Notes under the pieces: generated by a model | Database searches by the model: none | Seen by the model: only the letters and a program-made list of their open reading frames with translations | What the model was told of the DNA's origin: nothing | Source: Catonia carolina | Lineage: Eukaryota > Arthropoda > Insecta > Hemiptera > Achilidae | Assembly (NCBI GenBank): GCA_035578175.1 | Contig: JAQMRL010000004.1 | Location: forward strand, 38,308,901 to 38,372,900 | Direction: 5' to 3' | DNA: 64,000 bases | Program-made: the position numbers and the translations under genes | In this document: in pieces, positions 53,276 through 63,451 of the stretch | How the letters are laid out: each line of letters starts with the position of its first letter | How positions within the stretch are numbered: position 1 is the first letter of the stretch

Positions 53276-53499
53276 ACACACATTTGGGTAAAATAAAAAT
53301 AAAAATGTAATTTAGTGGCCCTGTGAAAGGTCTTTTATGTGTTACACTATTTTGGGCAAGCAGATGAGTGGTGTCCTAAGAAGATTCTGTTTAGGGTTAC
53401 GGAGTCGTGTCACCCAGCAAAAAATTATCTTCTTTCGATGAATCTTTGTCAAAGTTCACAAGCTTTAACATTTTTTCTCATTTTTGATGGTTTACTTAC

Positions 53500-54125
53500 T
53501 TACTCCCATGGCCATCTATATCGGAGTTGATATTTAGCCGCACCAACAACAAGCCTCCATGTCACTCGATCTTCAGCATCTCTTTCTGTAGCTCCAAGTC
53601 TCTCCATGTCGGTCTTAACCTGCCTCCACCATCTTTGTCTAGGTCTTCCCCGGGGGCGCCTTCCTGTGGGGTTGGGGTCTAATATTTTCTTCAGGTTGGA
53701 CTCTTCTCCTCTTCTTAGCACGTGCCCAGCCCATCGCATTCTCCTACATTTTATTTCGCTTACAATGTCTGGGTAACTGTAGAGGTCCCTAATTTCCTTG
53801 TTGTGTTTTCTTCTCCATTCTTCTTGTTCATATGTGGGCCCATATACCTTGCGCAGGACTTTATTTTCAAACACTATCAGCTTTTTTTCTTCCTTCTTGG
53901 TCATTCTCCACGTTTCAGAGCCATATAATAGAACTGGACATATGATTGTTTTATATAGTCTAATCTTTGTTTTGTGGGACAGGGACTTTGAAGATAGTAA
54001 TTTTTTGCAGGCATACATACATTTGTTTGCTGAGTTTACCCTGTTTTGTATCTCCACAACATCAGAATTTTTATTTGAGATGGTTACTCCAAGGTATTTG
54101 AATTCATGGACTTGTTCAAATGGTA
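53500..54125 (-). pseudogene. 5'-truncated LINE, reverse transcriptase C-terminus
   Basis: An open frame of 185 codons (ATG at 54057), extending upstream in frame through EQVHEFKYLGVTISNKNSDV. It shows ICPVLLYGSETWRMTKKEEK, FENKVLRKVYGP, RMRWAGHVLRR and GRRPRGRPRQRWW, the post-RT region of a non-LTR element. The catalytic domain is missing. The 3' end is TAAGTAAGTAAACC-like. A different family from the other LINEs here. The frame is intact, so the copy is young, but it cannot act alone. Confidence 0.85.
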
Positions 54126-54650
54126 ATATTAAATTAATACTTTAAGAAATTCAGGGAAAATGTTCCAAAATCAAATTTATGATGAATTCAGCTCGAAATA
54201 AGCAAATTACTTTCTACAAAAATGAGACAACATTAGTGCATAAATACACTCGAATTGAGCATTTCCAAAACGTTGTAAATACTATGTTTAACATTGGCGC
54301 ATTAGATTGTCTGCCTACTGCTGATCCTAGTGACAAAAATTTAAACTTAAGAAACATCTGTGCTGGTATAGTTCATCCAATCTGAATTGGCGCACGTAGG
54401 TATAGCGTTGTGATCATTCCTCTCTTCGTACTTTCCCTACATGTACAAGTAACTCGCAAACAATGTGACCAAAAAATGAGTGATTGTTTATTTATTTTTC
54501 TCGCTAAAAAGGATGAAATGTTTGAACTGTGGTCTAAGAAACACTGTACTTGTATAGCTATTAAAGTTGATGTGCCAATTGAGTTTGGACATAGTGCAGA
54601 TTTGTTTATTCAAAAATAAATCTTTATAATGCATCCTGCAGTTTGAAATA
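54126..54650 (+). other. Unassigned stretch with two short ORFs before a hammerhead palindrome
   Basis: 54179-54385 (NSARNKQITFYKNETTLVHK) and 54410-54619 (QVTRKQCDQKMSDC, ending GHSADLFIQK). The last bases TTCAAAAATAAATCTTTATA match the flank of the hammerhead family at 31.73 kb, so the ORFs may belong to that element's body. No family was recognised. Confidence 0.35.
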
Positions 54651-54721
54651 TTTCTATTTCATATAATGAATTAATATAATAATTTCACTAACCTTCTTTT
54701 TAAACTGCGTCACCTTTATTT

Positions 54722-54770
54722 TATTCTTACTTACACGTGTTTCGGTGGATCCACCATCATCAGAGTAAAT
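54722..54770 (-). ncRNA. Hammerhead ribozyme motif, minus strand, palindrome 2
   Basis: The complement reads TTTACT, CTGATGA, GGTGGATCCACC stem-loop after an extra T, GAAA, CACGTG, TA, AGTAAG. Helix I TTACT/AGTAA is perfect. The predicted cut is after TA in GTGTA. Confidence 0.75.
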
Positions 54771-54920
54771 AAAAAATTGAAAATAAAAATTTTTTTCATT
54801 TATTTAAAATTTACAGAAGATGATACATCTTCTGTATAAAACTCTTTTATACAAGTGACTGAAGATGTATCATCTTCTGTAAATTTTAAATAAATGAAAA
54901 AAATTTTTAGTTTCAATTTT

Positions 54921-54970
54921 TTATTTACTCTGATGATGGTGGATCCACCGAAACACGTGTAAGTAAGAAT
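54921..54970 (+). ncRNA. Hammerhead ribozyme motif, plus strand, palindrome 2
   Basis: TTTACT (54924-54929), CTGATGA from 54930, GGTGGATCCACC, GAAA, CACGTG, TA, then AGTAAG. This is the mirror of the motif at 54722-54770. Helix III is a 3-bp palindrome, which in known retroelement hammerheads works best as a dimer. Confidence 0.75.
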
Positions 54971-55348
54971 AAAATAAAGGTGACGCAGTTTAAAAAGAAG
55001 GTTAGTGAAATTATTATATTAATTTGTTTATTCCTTCTGTAAAATTCTGGTTTTGGCACTTACAACGTTTTGTAAATGCACGATTCACTTATCTTGGTCT
55101 TAAAAACAAATAACCAAAACAACTAAATTTGAAAATGAATAACTCCTGAGTCACGTACGGAAAATTAAAGAAATCTTCAGAAGTGAACAATCAATCTGTC
55201 TAAAAAAAAATTATATTAATGTTCATCTACTAAGAAACTTAGAATAAAGCAGCGAAGAGTCAAAAGATTAGTTTAATGTGTCTTTATAAGACCATACTAA
55301 AAACAAATTTTACTGATGTTATTACGCAGATTGGTCTTTAGGAACTAC

Positions 55349-55391
55349 TGTGGGTTTTGGTACAGAAACAGTTTCTGTACCAAAACCCACA
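55349..55391. repeat. Perfect 21-bp hairpin with one-base loop
   Basis: TGTGGGTTTTGGTACAGAAAC (55349-55369), then A, then its exact complement (55371-55391). Confidence 0.95.
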
Positions 55392-55392
55392 C

Positions 55393-55445
55393 AAAAAAAA
55401 ACTTAGTAAATCTACAGTTACTGTAGATTTACTAAGTTTTTTTTT
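55393..55445. repeat. Perfect 26-bp hairpin with one-base loop
   Basis: Nine A, then CTTAGTAAATCTACAGT, one T, then the exact complement ending in nine T. It starts two bases after the previous hairpin. Confidence 0.95.
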
Positions 55446-55788
55446 ATAAAAAGAATTGCAGAATTTCTTAAATTATCTGTTTATACAGAGACAAAAAATC
55501 CTCAAGTTCAGATGTTTAATGCCCTATTGGTATTTCCATTTGTGGTTAAACCAACTAGTATTGTTATTTATAAAAGAAGGTTGTAATAATAATTTATCGT
55601 AAAAAATATCAACAGTAATTAATTTTCCAAATATCTTTCCAAAATATTTTTATGAATTTCGAACATAGAGTAGAATTTGTAAAAAGTAATTGAAAACACC
55701 TGTGCCTATGGATAAAATTGAGAAGCGAACATAAAATCGCAAGTTTTCTTTGTATTTCATCTCATCATCAGGTGGTTTTTGGGTGATA

Positions 55789-56666
55789 TGAAGTGTGATC
55801 AGAAACTATGGGAACAATTTTATAATGAACTAAGTGTAATATGCTTTTATGAAATTTGGATTAATCTCCTTCAAAGTAAACTCCTTATCCCAACGTTGAT
55901 TCCATGATTAAAAACATTTTTGGAAGGCTTCTTTCAGTAGGGCTTTTAGCTGCTCTGTCGTAGCCATCTTAATGTTGCGAATGGTGTCGAAATGTTTTCC
56001 TTTTAGCACGGATTTTATTTTTGGAAAGAGCCAGAAGTTGTATGTTGTCGAATCCGGAGAGTAAGGTGGATATGGACAGAGAAGATTCTTTTTTTTAGCC
56101 AGAAGTGAGGTGTAGTGGTGCATTGCGGTCAGTCAAAATTCTGGGAACAAATTTTGCACTCACTCATGTTATTTGCAAATTATTTGTTCAAATACTTTGC
56201 ACGGACCTGTATGAGATATTCAGTTCTGCAGTAAGCTCTTGAATAGTCAATCCCCGGTTTGAATGAAGCAGTTTTGCCACTTTTTGCACATATTGTTTGA
56301 GTTCAGAAGAATTCCTGACTATTGCTCCTCTTCACCCGACTCATTTCCACTTGCAAACAACCTTCCGAGTCACCACATTATTGCCATACCCTGATTTTAA
56401 CATTTCATAAGCTTTGACACTTTTGTGCAACTTAAAACAAAACTTAATGTCAATACATTCGTCAAAATCCATGAAGCTCGGCAGACACGGTAAACATGAC
56501 CGGCTCTGGAAGCCAACTGACAAGTTGCCACTTGTTCTAACTTAACTCTGACTATCTCAAAGAGTCAGGCTTCCGGACTTACTTAAAATGTCTAAAAATG
56601 TCTTAATAAACTAGTATCAGCAATTTTTTCATAATAAAATTATTCTCATATTTTGATCACACCTCT
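55789..56666 (-). mobile_element. Old mariner-like element, fifth family, internally decayed
   Basis: The left terminus GAAGTGTGATCAGAAACTAT and the right terminus (complement GAGGTGTGATCAAAATATGA) form inverted repeats with TA outside. The interior encodes N- and C-terminal pieces of a transposase. Confidence 0.75.
55908..56523 (-). pseudogene. Mariner-like transposase relic within 55789-56666
   Basis: N-terminal piece near 56341-56470: IDIKFCFKLHKSVKAYEMLK and SGYGNNVVTRK, the helix-turn-helix start of a mariner transposase. C-terminal piece 55908-56123: LLAKKKNLLCPYPPYSPDST, then FWLFPKIKSVLKGKHFDTIR and KALLKEAFQKCF. The catalytic CDF position reads YNF, so the last aspartate is lost. 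The central catalytic domain is mostly deleted (the element is about 880 bp against about 1300 for intact ones). Confidence 0.8.
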
Positions 56667-56669
56667 TAT

Positions 56670-57720
56670 ATCATAAATTTTGAATTTGATTTGTGGTCAG
56701 TGTTTCGTACCGTTCCACTAAGTTTTCTTCGTTTTTTGATTATAAATAGAAGTTTATAACAAAGATAATTCAATGCTTCGTAATACATACATTTTTATAG
56801 TAGTTGAGTATATTTTTTTAACAGATATAATTACCAGAATTATTGTGTTGTATCCTATGTCTCGTCATGTTGTATCTGTAAATTGACAATGAATACAAAT
56901 TCTGCTCCTCATTAAAAAAATTAATGTAAATCTCTATGAATTTTGGAATTGAAAAATTGGAAATATTTTTACATTTGTTTATAGTAACTGTTGTAATAAA
57001 TTTTGATAATAAGTTTGTAACAAAACATTTGCTTTTGGCATTGTTCATTGTGTATTATAAAGAAATTTAGCTCACAATTAATTGAAATGTCTGGGAACAT
57101 AACTTATGTATTCTGACTGTATTTAAATAAACTGAATATTTTCCTCTTCTTACATAGATTTTTAGTGTTATGTAATATTTATGCTGTGATTTTTATTGTA
57201 TTTAGTAATAGTATTACTATATTTTGTATAGAATTAGTGAAAGCCTAACTGTATACAAAAATTTACTCAATATGGACTGTAATATGTTTGAATTTGTAAT
57301 CTCAGATCTTGTTATATTGTAATAGAAACATTACAAAAAATAGAGCATGGTGCAGATTAATTTGATTTTTTAAGAGTTTCTTTTATTGGTTTGAATGTCT
57401 TTCCTATTTTCTTATCCTTTAATTAACTGTCTATGGTTAATGTACTTTAATTAAATGCAGTTATTTTAGTTTCTTTTAAGCCAAAAGTCTTTCTCTTCTG
57501 ACTGACTGTACTTTCCACTGACTAGTTTTACTTGTGATTTACTCAGTAAGTTTTCTTTCCATAAGAATTTTTCATATTATTTACTTTCAATTATTATTTT
57601 TCTTTACAATCTTAGGCATTTTTTAATATAAGAACATAAACTCGATAGTGTGTCTATTGCAGTATAATTGGGGTAACAAACGACCAATTATGGCAGGGGA
57701 TGACATTAGCAATCTATTCA
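56670..57720. other. Nothing recognised
   Basis: AT-rich intergenic DNA without repeat match in this window. Confidence 0.45.
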
Positions 57721-57724
57721 TTAT

Positions 57725-57970
57725 AAATAGTCAATTTTCAGAATCGAAGGTTCCTTAGCTCAAATCCTGTTAAAGGTAATAGTTACTTTTCTACAGATTA
57801 GAATACTAGACAGTTAGTTACCAGTGTACTTTGATGGTTGGGGTTCAATTAACCATACTCTTTCAGGAATGTTCGGCCTGAGTCTGTTCAAACGTACATT
57901 TACACGTCATATATATCATCCTCATTTCATTGGTCACAGAGTTGCATATTGTTCTTAAATTGAACAGATG
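57725..57970 (+). repeat. SINE-like repeat family B, copy 2
   Basis: Diverged copy of 53035-53275: CAGAATCGAAGGTTCC, TCAAATCCTGTTAAAGGTA, TTACCAGTGTACTTTGATGG, TTCAATTAACCATACTC, TTCGGCCTGAG. Confidence 0.65.
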
Positions 57971-57979
57971 TTTATAAAT

Positions 57980-58120
57980 TAAAGTTGTAGAACGTTTATT
58001 TGTAAGATTTTTTACAACGCTTAGTTTAGCAGCAATTAATGATTTTATGTTTTATTTTCATGAAAATCTGAAAAAATAAAGATTTCAGCCTTAGTATGCA
58101 TTTTACAACAAAAGTATATA
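57980..58120 (-). repeat. Family C repeat fragment
   Basis: The complement contains TTTGTTGTAAAATGCATACT and AAGGCTGAAATC, matching 18470-18500 and 62520-62550. Confidence 0.55.
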
Positions 58121-58132
58121 CATATATATATA

Positions 58133-59251
58133 CAGTCAATTCCAGATAATTGGGGCACATCGGGATCGGAGCATTTTGGCCCAATTAAATGGCTGGCCCT
58201 AATTAACGAATTCATAAAATGTGGTGTATACGATACTATATTTTATTAAAATGATCACATACATAAATTTTACATGCAAGTTCTATTCATATACACAAGA
58301 AATAAGAAACAAGCATTGGACCATTTACACTAACACCTTGTGAAGTTACAGTGGTGAACCATTCATTCAACACTTCTCAACAAGTGGATACTTCCTTCAT
58401 GTTTTCTTTTCTGAGATGATTTATGATCTTTTAATGCCCACTCTTGGTGTATTTTCTTTTCTTGGAGCGCAATACAAGATATCGTAATTTTCGGTACACC
58501 AGTTAGTTCCGATAGTTTACATTGGCTTAAGTTAGGTGGATACATTTTTATTTTGTCGAGAAGCTTTATTCATTCACCAGTTATATCATTACACGGCACT
58601 TAACTCTCTAAGACGTTGATAGTAGGTACTGTACTGTAAGCCTTCGCATAAAAATATCAACAAAATGTGTGAAATGAATGGGAATTAAAAAAAAATAAAA
58701 AAGTATGCCTGCAGACAACAAAACAACCAGACTCAATAAACAGTGTGTTACAGTACACTCATGAAATCACAAAAACTAATGAGAAGCATGGAATTACGAA
58801 TGTTCTATGTATGTATGACAAGTGACAAGTAACCATAAGTTGCAAGGAGGCTATACAGCTTGTAAAGTTGGGCATAACTAGTGGATATGACTCACTGAAA
58901 TTTGTGCAATGATGATAATGTAGCCTACACATTGTACTGTAACTAACATCTCTGTTATGACTGATGTGTGATTACTGTTGTTTATCTGTCAAAATGTTTA
59001 CTACCTCTATCCTTCCTATTATCTTATCTTGCCGCTTAGAACCACGTGTTGTTTGTCGCTGGCCTGTAATAGTTTTAATAAAACTTATTATTGTACATAC
59101 ATCAGATTAGCCCCAATAAGCGGCATTATGGACCGAATAAACGGAGTACTTATCGATGATGTACAATCCGGTTATGTTTTTGTTCTCAAAGAACTGTCGC
59201 AAAAACCGGCTGCCTCAATTAAGCAGTGGATCAATAATCCGAAATCGACTG
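58133..59251 (-). mobile_element. Tigger/pogo element, non-autonomous
   Basis: 1119 bp with TA on both sides (58131-58132, 59252-59253). The left terminus CAGTCAATTCCAGATAATTG and the right terminus (complement CAGTCGATTTCGGATTATTG) are inverse copies. It contains a CENP-B-like fragment on the minus strand. Confidence 0.85.
58363..58560 (-). pseudogene. Tigger transposase DNA-binding fragment (CENP-B type)
   Basis: NLSQCKLSELTGVPKITISC and EKKIHQEWALKDHKSSQKRK, the second helix-turn-helix of Tigger/CENP-B-type proteins (usual form KLSELTGVPKSTISRI). It stops soon after, and the DDE core is missing from the element. Confidence 0.75.
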
Positions 59252-59289
59252 TATAATATAATCAAGGTTTTAGAAAATAAAATTCGCCA

Positions 59290-59915
59290 AAATAAGATTC
59301 GACGATGATAATGTAAGTAGTATTAGCCGAGGCAAACAAAGAACTAGAGGATATCATAAATGGAATGAATGAGATCATGAGGAAGGATTACTTCATGAAA
59401 ATTAATAAGAATAAAACGAAAATGTTGTGGAGCAGCAAGAGTGGTATAGAAGAGGTGGGAAATTTAGAAATAATAAGAAAATAACAAAGGATGGTAGAAG
59501 CGTAAGTGATATCAAAAGTAGAATTGCTCAACCTAGAAAAGCCTTTGAAATGAAAAACAGCTTACTGACTACAAAGATTGACTTACAGACTAGGAAAAAT
59601 TTCTTAAAACATTATGTTTGGATGTATCATTGTATGGGAGTGAAACGTGGGTGATAGGTAGGGGCTGTAGAAAGGAAGCATCTTATTAGAAGAAGGGATA
59701 GGCTAGTGGGGCATATCTTAAGGCATCCAGGTATTGGTCTATCAATAATGGAGGGTAATATTGAGGGAGTGAATTGTAGGAGAGGCAAAGGTTAGAATAT
59801 ATAAAGCAAATTGCAAACGATGTAGGGTGCTACAGGTATGTAAATATGAAACGACTTGTGCAAGAATAGCTTGGAGAACTGCCTTAAACCAGTCGAGAGA
59901 CTGATGACAAAAAAA
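59290..59915 (+). pseudogene. LINE relic, same family as 10915-11940
   Basis: Follows the intact copy from the region before its FADD motif: codons for EANKELEDIINGMNEIMRKD, YFMKINKNKTKML, DGRSVSDIKSRIAQPRKAFE, NFLKHYVW, then LVGHILRHPGIGLSIMEGNI and the 3' end GTCGAGAGACTGATGAC plus an A-rich tail. Several frameshifts, a deletion near 59690, and 5'-truncated. The two copies share their 3' terminus exactly in position. Confidence 0.85.
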
Positions 59916-59919
59916 ATAA

Positions 59920-60140
59920 AAAACCTACAACTTTTATTTTAAGCATTTTCTAGTTTAGAGGCGATTATTGATTTTCCGTATTTTTAAGCTCTGCAAATGA
60001 ATTTCATTTTGCCTCATTCACTCATGATTAAAATTAGGTTATTTTTTCATTTTACATTATATACTCATGATCAAACATTATTGGTTATATTGTTTATTAT
60101 TTACACTCTCAAGAGAAAGTTCGTGTGAGTGTTTCACATC
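59920..60140 (-). repeat. Family C repeat fragment, inverted
   Basis: The complement contains GATGTGAAACACTCACACGA followed by ACTTTCTCTTGAG, and TCATGAGTGAATGAGGCAAA, as in the copies at 17.57, 18.2 and 62.25 kb. Confidence 0.6.
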
Positions 60141-60879
60141 AGATATTTTAACTTTTATAACTACGGAAATAATTATAGCTACAGTAACCAAATCAGATTC
60201 TTACAATATATGCTTGATGATTTATGTACTAAAAACCCATAAAAAATATTTATTTTCAGTTAAAGAAACAGAAAGGCTGATGGAATTGTATTCTATTTCC
60301 AATATGTAACAGGAAGGAAATCATATTTTATTTCAAAATCAATAAAAATAAGAAAGGAAGCAGACTTCCTTTTCCATTCAGAGTAAGGGGCAATGAGTGA
60401 GTGATTTGTATATTATGATGGCGGTGAAGAGAGGGGGATGAGAGGCAAGAAGAGTTACTAAACAAACAAGTTACAAGTATGACTGCAATTTAAGAGAAAA
60501 ACGAATTCAAAATAATAATTTACTACACTGCTTTTATCCCTCCCTCTCTCTTTATATTCTACCCTCTTTGTCCTCGCCTCAAGCAAAAAGTTTCTTTTTA
60601 TTATAATGTTCACAGTATTAAATTTCAAATTGAACTTTTGTTCTCCTAGTCTCATGTAGGGTAAACGGTTTGATGTTCATAATGTTAATTTTATAAAAAT
60701 TTAACTTTCATGTTCCATGATTTTTCTTAAATTTGTTCTGTTAAGGAAAGTACTAAAATTTATTATAAAATTTGGGTTTTTCATAAATATTCAATGTTTC
60801 TAGACCCTGAAAAAATTTATAAAGTTTTCAAAATTCTGTGTTTTTAAATACCATTGTTTATTGTCTATATGGTGGATTT
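60141..60879. other. Nothing recognised
   Basis: Mostly AT-rich, with a purine-rich patch near 60390-60460 of no known role. Confidence 0.4.
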
Positions 60880-61267
60880 CTGCCCGTAACAGGTAGGTGG
60901 AGTGTCAAATTATTTACTCAATCTGTTCATTGCAGGGCTAAAATAAATAGTTCTATTTCTTATCACATGGTCAGCCAATTAAATGACTGAATCATTTAAG
61001 AACAGAAGAAGTAGAGATGTAAAAGACACTAATCAGAGTTATCTCCTCTAAAAGTAATAAATTTTGATATATAGCCAGACCCTGTGGTGAATGAAGTGAA
61101 GGTGTCATTTGCAGAGTGGAAAATTTGTGCTTTTCAGCGGGCCCGGCATGCTGACAAGCGTACTTTTCCATTCAGTGAGAAAGGCAATGGTAAACCACCT
61201 CACTCCTCATTTTACTTAGTAAAGCTCTACAGTTCAAACCATCCTTTCGGCTGATGACCTAAACAAC
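60880..61267 (+). mobile_element. SINE-like repeat, AAC-tailed family, copy 7 with target duplication
   Basis: Flanked by GGTGGATTT at 60871-60879 and 61268-61276. Runs from CTGCCCGTAACAGGTAGGTG to GATGACCTAAACAAC. The duplicated site appears to lie in an old mariner relic. Confidence 0.88.
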
Positions 61268-61284
61268 GGTGGATTTATGGATAT

Positions 61285-61460
61285 GGTGGAGAACGGTTTG
61301 AAGACGATGAAAAATTCAACAATGCCATCATCAACTACCTGAATTTTAAGGCAGAAAACTTCATTCATATAGTTAAAAAGCTGGTGTAGCGAACAAAAAG
61401 TGTTTAGATAATGAACGACAACCGTAGAAAAGTGAAGTAGGTAAATATGAAACTAAAACG
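61285..61460 (+). pseudogene. Mariner-like transposase C-terminal relic
   Basis: YGGERFEDDEKFNNAIINYL, NFKAENFIHIVKKLV and then a broken end. It corresponds to the C-terminal part of the family relic at 49560-49998 (GGQWFENDEEVKTAIVNWLN). Confidence 0.6.
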
Positions 61461-61464
61461 TTAG

Positions 61465-62237
61465 TTTTATTTTATTTATTATTATTTTATTTTTTACGAA
61501 GTTCTTGATGTTCTCAAAGCTCTTGAAGACCTGCATATACTAAGTAAGCCTAACCAGAATCATACATGAAGGAGTTTCCCCATGATAATTCTAGTCACAG
61601 AAAAAACTGTAGTTTACTGTTGCTTTCAGCTTTTTGGTTGGCAGACTGAGTGCCCCAAGCTACCGTCTGCCAGGGTGGAATTGGCAGTCCTTCCAGTTCC
61701 ATTCACCATGAGATGGTCATGGTGCTGATGAGCGGTCACATGGATACTAACAGGCCACACAACGTGAATGTGTGAATAGGACACTAGCCTTCAAACCCGG
61801 CCGGTTCCCTTAAGCCTTTTATAAAAGGAATTAAGGGGTCTCCTTCCAGTTGACAACAGAAACCCTTTATAGTCCATTCCTTATGTATTCGACATAATAA
61901 ACCAATAATATCAACGCTTTCACAGAAAATTAGCTAGACATAAAAACAGACTAATTAAGACGATTAGCTCATTTACGTTACCGGACAATCCTCCCAGAAG
62001 GCTAAAGAGAACTTGAAACAGCGTTGTTACCCTAATAAAAATTAAATAAAAAAAACAATTCAGATGACTGTAATATAACTAATACAGACTGATTCAGAAT
62101 TCTATTAGTAAAATAAAACCAAGAAACTCCATCAATGGGTGGTCTGCTCCCTCATATAGTTCATGTTATCATTTGTTTCATTGTCACCTTCAGCACATTT
62201 GTTATTGTAATTCATTGTACAAAGAAGTAATATGTTT
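61465..62237. other. GC-richer stretch, not assigned
   Basis: 61620-61870 has clearly higher GC and no long ORF. It may be a repeat body from a family not otherwise present here. Confidence 0.4.
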
Positions 62238-62990
62238 AAAAAAATCTGGTGTGAAACACACGACTTTCTCTTGCCAATGCAAATAATGAACAATATAACC
62301 TAACATTAGTGTTGTTAAAACATTAAAAAAAACAAAAACTAACCTCAAAAACATAACCTAATTTTAATCATGAGTGAATGATGCAAAATTTAAACCAACC
62401 TCAGTTTGGCTTAATAATACAGATAATCACTCTTTCATACTAAACTAGGCTCTGTAGAGAAAAATGCTTGAAATAAAAGTTGTAGATATTTTAATTTCCT
62501 ATAAATTTGAGCATATATACTTTTGTCGTAAAATGTATTTTAAGGCCTCAATCTTAAAAAACCATTTTTTTGTACGAGAAAACAGCCTACCCAAGAATTT
62601 CAGTAGACATGACGCCTACCCGATCTTGTAGAGTAGTACAAAAAATATAGTACCTAATTGAGGCAATTTTTTTTTTAAATCGTAGGAGTCGTTTTTGAGA
62701 AAATCGCAAAAAAGTGAAAAATTATACGAATAAAATACTATTTCTGGTTGACCGATTTTGATGTTTGTGTCGGGTCCTCTATTGGTATCTAATTTAAGTT
62801 TCAAGTTTCAACTTCGTACATTGTTCCGTTCTTGAGGTATTCTGTTCACACACGAACCAATCACTAAGAAAAACATGTTTTTTTGGATTCAGGGTGTCTG
62901 AAAACGTGTAACCCGGTGAAAACTCAATTTCAAAAAATCGACATGAAAACAATACTTTCCTTCCTACATATTCATATAGACAAGAGAAAG
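62238..62990 (+). repeat. Interspersed repeat family C, copy 2
   Basis: Longer relative of 18165-18890, with an extra 180 bp or so in the middle (near 62590-62800). It begins AAATCTGGTGTGAAACACAC followed by GACTTTCTCTTG and ends near CAAGAGAAAGT, giving inverted ends. Confidence 0.7.
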
Positions 62991-63179
62991 TAAAAATGTG
63001 AACGAAAGAAGAAATCCGCACGGTTAAATAATGCTAACAATACGGGCTGAACAAAACAGACCTGGAAATTTGTTAAGTTACATACTTAATGCGATCTCTA
63101 TTGATCCTAATAGATTATAAAAGGATATTTGATAGAAAGATTTGCAATTAGCTCAATTTTCCTTTTGGTACTGTTTATT

Positions 63180-63320
63180 GTAGGTTATTGGACATAGCCA
63201 TAAAAAGAAAATTCGACACTTAACTGTGTAAGTTACCTTATATCCTTCGTCAGTTAATGGAAGGAAGATTGAAAGGTAAACGTGGTAGGGAAAAGCAATA
63301 AACTGTGGGGAGTACCTTAC
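63180..63320 (+). pseudogene. Possible LINE C-terminal scrap
   Basis: ILRQLMEGRLKGKRGREKQ resembles the GK(I/V)xGKRGRGRxR segment near the end of RTE-like LINE proteins. Only about 20 residues match. Confidence 0.4.
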
Positions 63321-63451
63321 AAAAAACAAACAAGTGTAGTTCAGTAAATTTTTAGGATAAGGATTGTATAGTAGTATTGGGAATGAAGAAAATAGGTATA
63401 ATCTCTTTGAAAAGAAATAATGTGTAAAAAGAACATATAGACCTAATACTA

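Larger units (their letters stand above)
54669..55024. repeat. Hammerhead-bearing palindrome 2 (about 163-bp arms)
   Basis: Left arm 54669-54831 and right arm 54861-55024 are inverse copies around a 29-nt spacer that can itself pair (TGTATAAAA with TTTTATACA). Each arm has an intact hammerhead core. Beyond the arm shared with palindrome 1 it carries an extra inner segment of about 50 bp on each side. Confidence 0.88.

Noticed and set aside
55745..55775. Minus-strand CTGATGA, TGAGAT, GAAA
   Set aside because: The six bases between the boxes cannot pair, and no helix III or I is seen. Possibly a decayed motif, but not supportable.
60067..60309. 80-codon ORF
   Set aside because: Begins inside a family C repeat fragment read backwards and shows no recognised domain.
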